Below are positions 44,121 through 56,200 of a DNA stretch of 64,000 nt, one piece after another (within the stretch, counting starts at the first letter, position 1; every line of letters begins with the position of its first letter). Made by a program: the position numbers and the translations under genes. The notes under the pieces were generated by a model. It saw only the letters and a list, made by a program, of their open reading frames with translations. It did no database searches and was not told the DNA's origin. This DNA comes from Cololabis saira. Lineage: Eukaryota > Chordata > Actinopteri > Beloniformes > Belonidae. Location: positions 29,019,017-29,083,016 of the forward strand of contig NC_084587.1 in NCBI RefSeq assembly GCF_033807715.1, written 5' to 3'.

Positions 44121-44655
44121 ATTAGCTTGAAGCCAAGTTAGCAACAACATTTTGTGTTTTCCAGTAAATTAAAAGGGGGAATAATGCCCCAAAATGTGTT
44201 GTACTTGCTGCTCAAGCTGATACTTGAGTAGGCAGCGACGGTATAACTTTCCCACCGCCGCCAGTAGACCCCTCAGCGACGTTAATATCATAATAAGTTC
44301 ATTAAGACTGAGCCGTCCTGCTGGTCTCAGGTGTGGCCCCTGGCTCCCTGACAGGGCTCACAACCTGCAGATCCTTTCCTTAGGTACACTGACATTAAAG
44401 CTTTCAGTGGAGGAGCCTCGTCCCCCCAGACCCCCCCCTGCTGCGGTACCTGGAGCAGAGCTGGCCGGTCTTCCTCGGAGCTGCTGCAGACACACCACTC
44501 ATCTCAGTGCGGCTTTAAAAAGAAAAAAAACAACACACAGGCTGCAGCAGATCAAAGTTCAGACGCGATCCTGCCGGGGAAGACTTTGGCCCGACGGGAC
44601 CTGCGGTTCCGTGTTCTCCATCGCGATCAAAGTGAAAGTGTAACCTATGAATGTG
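44121..44655. other. GC-rich stretch, no gene called
   Basis: A plus-strand open frame (44224-44643) is present but shows no family resemblance; it probably reflects CG-rich promoter DNA. It could hold untranslated exon 1 of BFAR or a divergent transcript. Confidence 0.35.
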
Positions 44656-44722
44656 AAGCCTGAATTATGGTTCTGCGTTAAGTCGACGTAGAACCTACGC
44701 CGTATCTCTGCGTCGGTGTAAC

Positions 44723-45129
44723 CAGGGGTGTCAAACTCATTTCGCTTGGCACGCTCAAAATAACAAAAACGGTGCGAAACATTTTTTTTCTAATTCTTTT
44801 TTTTTTACTATTGTTATCTAATCCAATATCAGTTTAGTTAATGCACTTTGTTTACACTCTAATTATGTAAAATATATTTCTTCAGGATCCTTTCTGGAAA
44901 TGTATTGTTTTTTTTCAAATTATGTAAGATAGTTTTAATATCATTTTACAAAGATAAACAGAAACAAATGTTTTTTTTTATATTTCGCTTTTTTTATAGG
45001 AAATTTAATTAAAAGCAAAATAGAATAGAATAGAATAGAAAGCCTTTATTATCATTGTACAGGTACAGTGAAATTAGGCAGCAGCTCAGTCAAAGTGCAC
45101 ACATGCAAAGACTATGTAAACAAGGAAAC

Positions 45130-45209
<80 letters not shown>

Positions 45210-45956
45210 TATAAACAAGAGTGAATGGGAGGATAAAAAAATTTACATGGATGGGTGGGGGGATATTGCACTTAAATGGATGCAGAAATAATATTGCCCT
45301 TGAAAGGATGGGAGTATTGCACATAGATAGCAGAATATTGGGACATTGTGGATAGAAGGTAGAAAATATTGCACAGAAAATATGAGGTAGCTTATAGGTT
45401 GAGAAAGGTTTTGGTTTTGGTGGTGTTCAGTGCCATCTTTCTTATTACATCCGAGAGTGTTTCTTTGTGATTTAGAGATTTTTCCAGTACAATTAAGTGT
45501 ATTTATTTTAAAAAATTGGCGCGGATATTTACGCCAGTGTGCCGAAAAAGTCAGCACTTCTTTTTTAACTGTTTTACTTTGTCACTATCCTCGAATTCAA
45601 AATGAAATTCTCAGAATAAATATCTTCTATCATCTTTTTTAGCAGTGATATTTTTCCTGCGAAAATATATAATAGTAGTCAGTTAATAAAAATAAACGAA
45701 CGTCTACAAAGAAATAAAATCGGCAAATGCATTCTAGAAAACTAAAAAAATGTCAAAAACTGCTCTCTTTGTGGAATAACGATGGATTTGTAGAAGAAAT
45801 ATATTATCGGATATGCTGCGATTCATGGCAATTATTTATGCCTTCCTTTTTAGTAAATTAACATTTCGTTTTTTTGCATTGGAAACTTCTCGCGGGCCGC
45901 ATAAAAATCCCTCTCGGGCCGCATGCAGCCTGCGGGCCGCACATTTGACGCCCCTG
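44723..45956. mobile_element. 1.2-kb nonautonomous hAT-like element
   Basis: Ends CAGGGGTGTCAAACTCATTT and a complement near GCACATTTGACGCCCCTG. Flanks are GGTGTAAC/GTGTAACC; the ambiguous base at the border still leaves an 8-bp duplication. It contains a (TAGAA)n-headed insert (45021 on) and a (TA)n run at 45133-45204. No transposase. Confidence 0.85.
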
Positions 45957-46237
45957 GTGTAACCTGTACTCGAGTTGTAAAAAAAATCAGGGGGGATGGT
46001 GGATTTTATCATATGGGGACAGATAATTTGTGCTGATTACAAATAATATATTACAAATAATAACACTGACCAAAACACCTGCTGCAGGAATGACATAGCA
46101 GCAGTTAAATGCAGCCTTCTGTAAGCTTTAAATATCCACTGGGCTTACATCAAATACATCAAAACACAACAATAAAAAACAGTTTTCTGAACTTATCAAT
46201 ATGATTCTGTCCTTCAAAGGATAAGTAAAATGGATCA

Positions 46238-46460
46238 CTGCAAAAACTCAAAATCTTAACAAGAATATTTGTCTTATTTCTAGTTAAAATGTCTCATTTT
46301 AGTAAAAAATGTTTCAAGTAGATTTTCACTTGAAATAAGTAGAAAAATCTGCCAGCTGAACAAGATTTTTGTGCTTGTAATGAGAAGATAAATCTTGTCC
46401 CACTGGCAGATTTTTCTACTTATTTCAGGTGAAAATTTACTTGAAACAGGTAAAAATTGT
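46238..46460. repeat. Foldback repeat
   Basis: Left arm TTCACTTGAAATAAGTAGAA with AAATCTGCCAG, right arm CTGGCAGATTTTTCTACTTA and onward. The loop holds AACAAGATTTTTGTGCTTGT. It could form one long hairpin. Confidence 0.85.
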
Positions 46461-46716
46461 CAACATTTTTCTGGTGATGACTCTAAATTTTGAAATAGCA
46501 GTAAAACCACATTCATTGATGAAATGACATAAGGGATGGAAAGGGGGGATGATATGGACCGTTTTTATTTCAGGGGGGGATGCCATCGATCCCCCCTCAT
46601 CCCCCCTCAACTACTGGGTGTAAATCGACGCAGAGTACGGCGTAGGGTACGCGGCGACGCGCGCCGTACGCCGTAGGCTCTGCGTTGTTGTTAACGCGGA
46701 ACCATAAATCAACCTT

Positions 46717-47000
46717 ATACACGTAAGCTGGCGGGCGAGTCCACGCTGGGTTTATGATGCTGCTAGTCCATCCCTCTTATCTGCCCCGCTACAGCTTTCA
46801 CACACTAGCAACTGTTGCTTATGGTGGCAAAAGCTTCAAACACTCTTTACACGTGTGTTTTTCGAAATGGCGGCGACAATCTCTGCGTCTCTGAGGAGAA
46901 GTGTGTGCAGGAGGAGGCAGTGATATTTGGGAAAGCATTTCAGTCCCCGCTCAGCCTCGAAGAAGAAGAAGTGGGAGGAGGAAAAGACGAAGAAGACGCC
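46717..47000. other. Intergenic, no gene called
   Basis: Includes an AAATGGCGGCGAC start-like context at about 46864, but the frame stops after 18 codons and I see no splice continuation. Confidence 0.35.
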
Positions 47001-47389
47001 GCGTTCCATTTGTCCTCGGAAGTGGGGATTTCCCAGTTCCCAGTCGGAATTTTCAACTGGAACGCCCCTCGAAGTGGGATTTCCCACTGGGAAAGTGGGA
47101 GAGTCTTCACCACCCCCGAGTTAACATTCCAAGATGGTTGCCCCGGTTGTAAACAGTAGAAGAGAGCTCTGTAAAAATTCGTAGCACTTCATTCTAGTTT
47201 TGGTCACACTAAATCAGTCGTATACAAGTATTGTTCGGCATATATATGCTGCTATAGTGTAATTTACATTTTTCATGTGGTATATGCGAACTACAAACGT
47301 GTTTAAATACTTTGTAACTGGAACGCTGATAACTCGGCTGTGACGTCATTCCCAGTTCCGAGTTCCGACTTCCGAGGTAAATGGAACGC
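47001..47389. mobile_element. MITE with GCGTTCCATTT ends
   Basis: Left end GCGTTCCATTTGTCCTCGGA pairs with right end TCCGAGGTAAATGGAACGC. Internal GGGATTTCCCA blocks are further inverted pieces. Confidence 0.8.
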
Positions 47390-47429
47390 AGCAGAAGTGT
47401 CGAACCACCACAGACTGGTGGGTTAGTTT

Positions 47430-47528
47430 ATGACAGTTGCTCTCCTCTGGAATAAGGCTGCAAATCTATTTCACCCGGACTCTTATGGCATCCTGCAAAC
47501 CTGCCACCATTCGTGCATTATGTTCGAG
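47430..47528 (+). CDS. Possible first coding exon of the zinc-finger gene
   Basis: A frame starting MTVALLWNKAANLFHPDSYG directly after an in-frame stop reaches ATGTTCGAG followed by GTAATAAC, a weak donor. Its end is phase 0, matching the exon at 53033. No family resemblance supports it; it may equally be non-coding. Confidence 0.2.
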
Positions 47529-48008
47529 GTAATAACGTCGAGTGCAGCTGCTGTCTGTCTGTATGTCTGTCTGTCGTTGTTTGTTTTGATTTTTGGATGC
47601 ATAAGTTGCGGTTTATTCGCTTGGTTAACCTTCTGTGCTGACAGTTCAGAAATACCTTTCCAGGAACGCTTGATCCCTGAATCTGCTGCTCTACCCGTCA
47701 TGAGGGGGTTGATGCTGGCTGGTTAGCAAGTCTGCAGACATCACTATACTTACATGTAGAGATTTTGCTCTTGTTCCTCAATAAAAAAGGGGGTAATGGA
47801 ATATGTTTTGTGCTTGAGTGTCGTCATGGTGAAAAAATATCACTCAGGTAGCCCGTGTTACCATGGAGGATGCTTGCTAATTATATTTCAGCTGGCATCA
47901 CTAACCAATTCCAGTCTATTGTGAAGTCACTTTGACAGGAGGTGGATATGGTCTAGTGAACTACATCACAAAGCTTAACCACAACCACACTGTGTGTATG
48001 TATGTATG

Positions 48009-48051
<43 letters not shown>
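47529..48051. other. Non-coding stretch with (TA)n run
   Basis: No gene recognised. Ends in a TATG/TA microsatellite at 47996-48051. Confidence 0.5.
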
Positions 48052-48053
<2 letters not shown>

Positions 48054-48400
48054 CACACAGGACTGTCTCAGAATATTGTGATAAAGTCCTTTATTTTCTG
48101 TAATGCAAAAATGTCATACATTCTGGATTCATTACAAATCAACTGAAATAATGCAAGCCTTTTATTATTTTAATATTGCTGATCATGGCTTACAGCTTAA
48201 GAAAACTCAAATATCCTATCTAAAAAAAATACAATATTCGGGGAATCTTAATCTTACACTGCAAGACATAATCAGCAATATTAAAATAATAAAAGGCTTG
48301 CAATATTTCAGTTGATTTGTAATGAATCCAGAATGTATGACATTTTTGTTTTTTTAATTGCATTACAGAAAATAAAGAACTTGATCACAATATTCCAGGG
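48052..48400. mobile_element. Mariner-type foldback MITE, right end lost
   Basis: The left arm opens TACACACAGGACTGTCTCAG and runs to AAATCAACTGAAATA; the right arm is its complement but breaks at ATCACAATATTCC, just before the terminal bases. The break joins directly to the transposase remnant that follows. Confidence 0.8.
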
Positions 48401-48402
48401 AC

Positions 48403-49746
48403 TCAAATCCTACAGTGCCAGACATGTCCCCCTGCTGAAGCCAGTACATGTCCAGGCCCGTCTGAAGTTTGCTAGTGAGCATTTGGATGATGCAGAAGAG
48501 GATTTAGAGAATGTTATATGGTCAGATGAAACCAAAATAGAACTTTTTGGTGGAAACACAACTTGTCATGTTTGGAGGGGAAAGAAAGCTGAGTTTCATC
48601 CAAACAACACCATACCTACTGTCAAGCATGGGGGTGGAAACATCATGCTTTGGGGATAGTTTTGTTCAAAGGGACCACGACGACGATCTGTGTAAGGGAA
48701 AGAATGAATGGGGCCATTTATTGTGAGATTTTGAGTGAAAACCTCCTTCCATCAGCAAGGGCATTGAAGATGAAACGGGGCTGGGTCTTTCAGCATGACA
48801 ATGATGATAATAATAATAATAATAATAATACATTTTATTTGAAGGCGCCTTTCTAGACACTCAAGGTCGCCGTACAATGGTTAAAAACAGTGCAACACAG
48901 TAATAAAAGCTAGGGGGTAAACAAATACTCAGATTAAGTTAAAATACCACGACAACGACACAGTGCAAGTGGGGTCAGAGGGAGAAGGCAGTTCTGAACA
49001 GGTGGGTTTTCAGTTTGGATTTGAAGTGAGGGAGTGAGGTGGCAGGCTGTTCCAGAGACGGGGAGCAGAGCGGCTGAATGCTCTGCTCCCCATGGGGGCA
49101 AGACGGGCAGGTGGAACAGTCAGGTGGATGGAGGAGGAGGATCTGAGGGTGCGTGAGGGCGTGGCGACGTGGAAGAGGTCTGACAGGTAGGGAGGGGCAA
49201 GGTTGTGGATTGACTTTAAATTTTAGGAGGAGGATTTTGAAGTCAATTCTGTGTTTTATTGGAAGCCAGTGGAGCTGTTTTTAGGACGGGGGTGATGTGG
49301 TTGATGGATGGGGTCCTTGAGATGATGCGGGCAGCTGAATTCTGGACTAACTGGAGTTTTTGGAGGAATTTGTGAGTGACACCGGAGAGGAGAGAGTTAC
49401 AGTGGTCAAGGCGAGAAGTGACAAGGCTATGCACGAGAATAGAAGTGGTATGGGGGGTGATCCCAAACACACCACCCGGGCAATGAAAGGAGTGGCTTCG
49501 TAAGAAACATTTCAAGGTCCTGGAGTGGCCTAGCCAGTCTCCAGATCTCAACCCCATAGAAAATCTTTGGAGGAGTTGAAAGTCCGTGTTGCCCAGCGAC
49601 AGTCCCAAAGCATCACTGCTCTAGAGGAGATCTGCATGGAGGAATGGGCCAAAATACCAGCAACAGTGTGTGAAAACCTAGTGAAGACTTACAGAAAACA
49701 TTTGACCTCTGCCATTGCCAACTTAGGGTATATAACAAAGTATTGA
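48403..49746 (+). pseudogene. Tc1-like transposase, interrupted by a LINE
   Basis: The left piece holds [20 protein letters not shown], the first catalytic Asp in [12 protein letters not shown], and the second in QHDND at 48791-48805. The frame then stops at a LINE insertion and resumes at 49462 with PKHTT-like text, [16 protein letters not shown] (third acidic residue) and [20 protein letters not shown], ending TGA. The N-terminal DNA-binding domain is missing and the frame shifts near 48659, so it cannot make a working enzyme. Confidence 0.88.
48806..49461 (-). mobile_element. 5'-truncated LINE inserted in the Tc1 gene
   Basis: The 3' tail (ATT)n lies at 48806-48830 on this strand, followed inward by GGCGCCTTTCTAGACACTCA; the RT C-terminus is read on the minus strand as [20 protein letters not shown] and [20 protein letters not shown]. 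Four bases (TGAT) repeat on both sides. A similar tail is at 58060-58140. Confidence 0.85.
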
Positions 49747-49992
49747 GACAAACTTTTGTTATTGACCAAATACTTATTTTTTTAATTTGCAATACATTGT
49801 TTAAAAATCAGACAATATGATTTTTCATTCTGTCTCCCATAGATGAGATATACCTGTGATGAAAATTACACCCCTCTCTCATCTTTTCAACTGGTGTCTG
49901 ACTTACCGTAATACTTTTTTGCCCCACTATATATATATATATATATATATAGTCTGACTAAATATATAAAGTATTTAGTCAGACACCAGTTG

Positions 49993-50027
<35 letters not shown>

Positions 50028-50095
50028 CGTGTGCGTGCGTGCGTCTGTGCGTGTGTGTGCGTGTGTGTGTATACATACATACAGAAGCAATTATA
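49747..50095. mobile_element. Tc1 3' end and microsatellites
   Basis: Contains the transposon's right terminus (AATACTTTTTTGCCCCACTA, ending about 49929), a TA run, a second piece of a related terminus (AGTATTTAGTCAGACACC), and a (TG)n/GCGTGC run to about 50075. Confidence 0.75.
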
Positions 50096-52450
50096 TAACA
50101 TTGGCAAGGCAGAACTCCCCTTTCAGAGGGAAGAAACCTTGAGCAGGACCTGGTTCATAAGGGAGGACCCTCCTGCCGAAGGCCAGCTGGGCAGAGTAGG
50201 AAAAGAGAATGAAGAATAGAAAGAGGAGGGGGACAGATATATTGTCAAAGGTACATTAATTATGTTATCTGGAGAACAAAGAGTTCTATGTACATATTAC
50301 TGATACTGATGTCAGCAGATATCCAACAGACATCTTTACAGACAGTTGGAAGCAAGCAGTGGGATGATCAGAGGGTAGGACTGCAGGTCAGCATGCAGCT
50401 CCTGAAGCTCTGGCCTGCAAACATGTGGAGAAGAGAAAAAGAGGGGGCAGACCAGCACAACAAACTGCAAGAATAATGGAGTGCAATAATGCCTATGAGA
50501 TACGTCTAATCAATAACTGTGGATTGAGCTCAAGAATCCAAAGAGAAGAATAAGTGAGCAAAAGGGGCGAGGGCAGCACTCAGTGGATCTGTTGGTGTCC
50601 CCCTGCGGTGTAGGTTTATAGCAGCAAATTTACAAAGAAGCCATGTTTGAAACTAAACTGCTCTAGTTTTGTCCTATAGCTGCAGCTGTGACTACTTGCC
50701 CTAACACACTAGAGTTTACACCAACTATAGACTTTACTAAACAGTAACGTCTTAAGTTTGGTTTTAAAGGTGGAGGTGGCGCGGCCTCTTTAACCCAAAT
50801 TGGAAGTAGGTTCCATGGTAATGGTGCCTGATAGCAGAACACCCGTTATCCAAATCTACATTTGGATACTCTAGGTCCTAGGAACTACGAGTAAACCTGC
50901 AGTCTGAGAACGGAGAGCTCTTTTAGGAACATAAGGCACTATCAGATCGTGCAAATATCGCAGAACTTGGCCATTTTGGGCTTTATACACAAGTAATAGA
51001 AGTCTGAATTGGATTCTGAGTTTCATGGGGAGGCAATGGAGTGAGGCTATTACTGGAGAGATGTGGTCTCTCTTGTTGATTCCTGTCAGCACTCGTGTTG
51101 CTGCAGTTTGGATCATCTGGAGCCTTTTCACAGAACGACTTGGACATTCTGCTAATAGTACGTTACAGTAATCTAGCCTAGAAGATACAAACATGCAAAG
51201 TTGTTTTTCAGCATCACTCTGGGAGAGGATGCTCCTAATTTTTGCAATATTACAGAGATGGAAGAAAACTAAAGTTTGGCTAACGGTTAGGGCTGGGCGA
51301 TATGGACCAAAAGTCATATCTCTATATTTTCTAGCTGAATGGTGATACTCGATATATATCTCGATATTTTTTCTGTGCCATAATTGGGGTTTCCCCCAAA
51401 GCATTATAGCATAGCATCTCTGTTAGCTTCATTTTTTCTGAGGCAAACCCTTAAAAAAACAGTCAGTTTTAATACAAAGCCTCGTGCCAAATGTCACACA
51501 GGTTCCTTTATTAACAGAGGTCTGCACAATATCAAAATGTATAAAACAAATGAAATAAAAATAAACTGCCTGCATATATAGAATAAAAATGCTTCTTGAA
51601 TAAAATAAAACAAATATCCCTTTCCTGCACAACAATTAAATTAAAATACACTGTACAATAACAGGCAGACTTTTTAACTGAGGTTGATAGTTGTGCAAAT
51701 AACAAAACATTTGTGCAAATCTCAAACAAAACATTCAAGTCAATTTGTCACAAAATAAGCTATATCAAAATCATTAAAAAAAAAAAAAAAATTAAATCGA
51801 TATAAACGATATTTTCTCGTACCATATCGCGTTTGAAAATATATCGATATATATTAAAATCTCGATATATCGCCCAGCCCTACTAACGGTTCTGTTTCAT
51901 CTGGCTTCATAGACAAATACAGCTGTGTATCATCAGCATAGCAATAAAAACCGAGGCTCTGGTGGTTCTGGATAATACTTCCCAGGGACTGTTTTCGTTA
52001 TGGGAAGTCCATCAGAAATCCAGACCAATAGCATGATGGTTAAAGGGATGGTCCAGGGGCAAATGAGCCAGACCTAAAGATAAACTTAATCAAAAAGGAA
52101 AGTTTTAAGCCCGAGCTTAGTGGTAGAGCGTGTCTGCATCCTCATCACTAACTGGCAGCAGGTTCCACAAGAGAGGAGCTCGATAACTGGACGTTCTGCC
52201 TCCTATTTTACTTTTATAAACTCTAGGAACCACAAGTGAACCTGGAGTCTGAGAGCAAAGTGCACTTTTGGGATAATGTAGAACTATGAGTTATTAGTTA
52301 TAAGTAATAAATGATCTAAACCCTCCAAGGTGTTATATGTTAGCCAAAGAATTTCAAATTCTAGCCTGGTTATAACAGGAAGTTATTGAAGCTGGAGGTT
52401 ATTCAAAATCACTTTGGGACATCCTACTAATGAGGAATTGCAGTATGGGC
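50096..52450 (-). pseudogene. L2-type LINE remains, minus strand, split by a hAT MITE
   Basis: On the minus strand YADDTQLYLSMKPDETEPL (about 51883-51945, RT catalytic motif) is followed, after a MITE, by VSQTLVFFHLCNIAKIRSIL and HISPVIASLHCLPMKLRIQF (about 50880-51290). The 50096-50870 part is 3' region with GGCAGAACTCCCCTTTCAGA near the end. Further LINE-like 3' text at 52060-52450 suggests a second, older copy. Stops and frame breaks make all copies dead. Confidence 0.8.
51288..51882. mobile_element. hAT-like MITE with 8-bp duplication, copy 2
   Basis: Same ends as 8106-8732 (TAGGGCTGGGCGATATGGAC). Duplication CTAACGGT exact (51280-51287, 51883-51890). Long internal stretches match copy 1 closely; copy 2 is 32 bp shorter. 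Confidence 0.94.
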
Positions 52451-53032
52451 TATTGTAGTTTATCTACATCAATCTGAGTAATGAGTTGTTTTATGTCTCG
52501 ATCGTTAACAAAGTTGGATAAAAGCAGTTCTGACAACCTGTTTTGTGTTTGATTTAAAGGACAACTCCTGGCCATAAATAATCCGAGGCTCTTCCCCATA
52601 GGACTAGATGCCAGAGTAATTCCATCCAGAGTTACTAAAGAAAGTTACTTGTAAGCTTGAGTTTCAAAACTTGATCATATTTTAAAAACTGTTTTTATTC
52701 AATATTCTTACTTGACTAAGTGACTACACTATTTAGGAAGTGCTCAGATCTAAAAACATTAGTTTTTTCTGAGTTTAGTAACAGAAAATTAGCTGTAATC
52801 TTGGTCTATTTTGTCAGTAGGACATGTTGTAAAAAAATGATTAATTAGTTTAACCATTTTATATTGCAGTTATATTACAGTTATCATCGATGATATCCTC
52901 AGATGGCTTTTTATTTCACAATAAAGAGAAACAAAGGGAGGAGCCACAGTCTCATTTTGAAAAGCTTTCGTTTTTACACCATTTTGTGGTTTCCACACAT
53001 CTTAGTTTTGTTTTCTTTCCATGTTGTAACAG
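52451..53032. other. Stretch left of the zinc-finger gene, no gene seen
   Basis: AT-rich DNA ending in the TGTTGTAACAG acceptor of the exon at 53033. Confidence 0.4.
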
Positions 53033-53207
53033 GATCATGAACTCCAAGATGCTTTGTCACTGAGTTTGAATGAAAGCTATGATGACCAGAGTTCACCACA
53101 TCAGGAGCCACGAAGAGAACTACCGAGCCCCATTTACAAGTGTGAGACACCAGAGATCCAAGTGATCATCAAAGAGGAAGAGGAAGGCTGGACTGTGAGT
53201 GAAAATA
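53033..53207 (+). CDS. Zinc-finger gene exon A
   Basis: Encodes [20 protein letters not shown] and [17 protein letters not shown]. The KEEEEGW block is typical of the exon before the fingers in fish C2H2 proteins. GTAACAG acceptor; GTGAGT donor. Confidence 0.75.
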
Positions 53208-56200
53208 GTGAGTGGAAAATCTTAAACATCAGCATGACTTTAGAAAATGTCATATACAGTGGGGAGAACAAGTATTTGACACACTGCCGATTTTGCAGGT
53301 TTTCCCACTTGAAAAGCATGTAAAAAAAAAATGTCTGTAATTTTTATCATAGGTACTCTTCAACTGTGAGTGATGGAATCTAAAAAAAAAATCCAGAAAA
53401 TCACATTGTATGATTTTTAAGTAATGAATTTGCATGATAAAAATCATACAATGTGATTTTCTGGATTTTTTTTTTAGATTCCATCACTCACAGTTGAAGA
53501 GTACCTATGATAAAAATTACAGACTTCTACATGCTTTTCAAGTGGGAAAACCTGCAAAATCGGCAGTGTATCAAATACTTGTTCTCCCCACTGTACACAG
53601 TTACTCATTAACAGTTTTTCATACTTTTGTTTTGCTTTGCAATATTAAATACAGATGAGAGCTTCAACTCAGAGGTGGAGAAAGATGAAGCCTCTCCAGA
53701 CAGTTGTCTTCCTGACTTCAAGGCATGCAGAGAGAAGAGTTACATTTCATCTGGAGTAAAGATACAGCAGAGAGCATATCCTGTGGAGAAATGCTCAGCG
53801 GAGTTGGACAGCCACGCTGTCTTTGTGCAGAGTTCCACTCCTAAAGAGGGGCGACAGAGGCAAAAGCTTGCAGGCTCTGATGAGAAACTCCAGCTTTCTT
53901 GTACATGTGGCAAGACACCAGGAAATGTGCATCAGTGCAGTAACACAGGAGAGAAACCCCTCTTATTTCCAGCTCGTGTTACAACTCCCAGTCACAAAAG
54001 GAATACGAAATCCCATCTGAGAACGCATGCAGAGGAGGACTGTAATGCCCGAGAACGGAGCACATCTTTACACACAGAAGAACTATGTCAGACCCAAACA
54101 TTGGCACTTTACCCAAACGTATGTCTTTTAAAAACATTATTATCATTATTAATGTCACAATGGGCCTCTTGCAGTAACTTTTGTGAAGTGATGAATTGTT
54201 TCAAGATACCTTTTAAGAACTGTCTTTTTCAAAACTGTATCAGGAAACCATAATGAAGCTAAAATAGTTCTTTTTTTTTTTTTTATTGCTGCAATTTGGG
54301 CTGCACAATACGTCTTTTCAGCATCAGTTGCGTAATGTCACTTTTGAAATAGCCACATTGCAGGATATGTTATGTTGAGATTTGAAAATGTATTAAATAT
54401 CGCTCACTACAACTTCTGCTGAGGGACGCAGGAAAAAAACTGGATACTGACTTATTTTCAGATTTAAAGGTTCCTGGATTTTTTTTTTATTATCTTTTTT
54501 AAATGAACTATGGAATGAGCTTTTCACAAAACTCATCCAGTCTAGATTGTTTAAACTCTCATATAGTTGAATAAAAGGTGTTGTAAAATTGATATGAAAA
54601 TAATCTGTTCCTGCATGTGGCCTATTTTAATTGAAAAGGAATTGTGCTCTTTTTCTTTTTAATCCGATCTGCTTTTTTAGGTTACACCAAGAACCCAGAA
54701 AATGAATGCATTACAGAACTTTGATCTGTGTTCAGGATTCTCATGAACATAACCAACTGATGTCACACGGACAAAAGGAAGCATCTGCGAACTTAAGCGA
54801 CCAAAAGCTCTGCTTGACTGTCAGAGTTCACACCGAGGGGAAGGGTGCGGAGCAAGATGAAGAAATCGGAGGTCTAATCAACTCAGATGGAGAAGTAATT
54901 GAATGGGATGCCAGTGAGTTACGGAGAGCAGCAAGTTTACTATAAGTTCACAGGTTCTGCAGAAAATACAATAATGATCATTCATATTGGGTCCCAACTA
55001 TTCTAAGTGGCAGTAAAAGTAGAGGACTTCATCAGGTACTCTGGTTGGAATGGAAAGTCGGCAGGAAGTGACGCACATTGAAACTGTACAGTAATTTTTT
55101 AGTAATACACAGATGCTCGTGTTTTCATCAGAATTCTGAAGAAAGTCCTATGAAACTGTTACCGCAATGTAAACGGATAGTGGAGGCAGGAGTTGAACTG
55201 CAAGGTCCTGTTTATTTGGGGAATGTTGAAGGAATGGATAAAAATAATTCAACAACACCACAAAAAGAGGCTCCACTAGGAAGTAGAGTAGAGTTCTTAT
55301 GACCATATGAAGCTGGGCTAATAAAACTGGTGAAATGTGTTAGGAAAACAAGAAACATGGCAGCATGCACTGTAATCAACTTGTCTTCATCTCCAAATCA
55401 CTAGGCATGCTCCTCTGCTGATCCAAAAGAGTTAACTGCCACGTGAATTATATTCCCAACATATTTGGCCGTTTAATGAACGGCTTGGAGGTCATAATTT
55501 ACAATATGAAGATTGTATGCCGTATTTTATCGTGCAAGTGTTTACATTGTTATTTAAACTGATATTCTTTATCTATGTTTCTTTACAGAAGACACTTCTG
55601 ACCAAGGATCTGATTGCAGAGAGGGACCTCACCTAAGCCAGGTGTTTTTTTACTCTCTTTTGTAATATTTAACATCAGTGTTGCAAAACCTTCGCAAGAC
55701 TTGATGCATAAATTCAATATTCATGCAGAAAAGCTTTTTGGTTATTGATTTCTGTAATGCTGCTTGTCCAGCCTCACAAAGTAGAAAGTGAGAAAATTCA
55801 AAGTAGGGTGAAACAAATTACTTGTGACAGCAAAGCCAATCTTTTATCCAAAGTTGTGTTTTCAGTTACCAGCTAAAATAATCAATTTGTTGAAGTTCCA
55901 GTCTATAATATTTTAATCCTTCTTAAAGTCTCTCTCCCTCTGTGTTCTTCCTATTTCCTTCTCACAAGCTGCTTTCCTGCTTTTCCTCCACTTAAGAAAC
56001 CAGTTTCTTGAGCAAAACTAGATCCATTCGAAGAAAAGACTTAAAGGAGCTTGAGGCCGGATTGTGGCAAGATTTATGAAAAAAATGCGTATACATTTTA
56101 AGTTTTCTAGTAATAATGTCAGATGAAGCGTTCCAAACCCAAAAGAATGAGCCCTCTAGTGTATCTCTCCTTTGCCTTGAACAGGCTGTGTGCTGCAAAA

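Larger units (their letters stand above)
44656..46716. mobile_element. Nested transposon cluster inside a foldback MITE
   Basis: The outer ends (AAGCCTGAATTATGGTTCTG and the complement ending AACCATAAATCAACCTT) belong to the family seen at 3122 and 18891. Inside are a hAT-like element (44723-45956), another insert bounded by ATCAGGGGGGATGG-type ends (about 45980-46610), and within that a foldback around 46238-46460. Confidence 0.75.

Noticed and set aside
44224..44643. 139-codon plus-strand frame in GC-rich DNA
   Set aside because: No family resemblance, no splice context, and it ends within the MITE border region; more likely promoter DNA.
45055..45324. Open frames with Ile-Tyr repeats
   Set aside because: They come from the TA run inside a transposon insert.
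46815..47159. 114-codon plus-strand frame
   Set aside because: Most of it lies in the 47001-47389 MITE, whose inverted ends explain the sequence.
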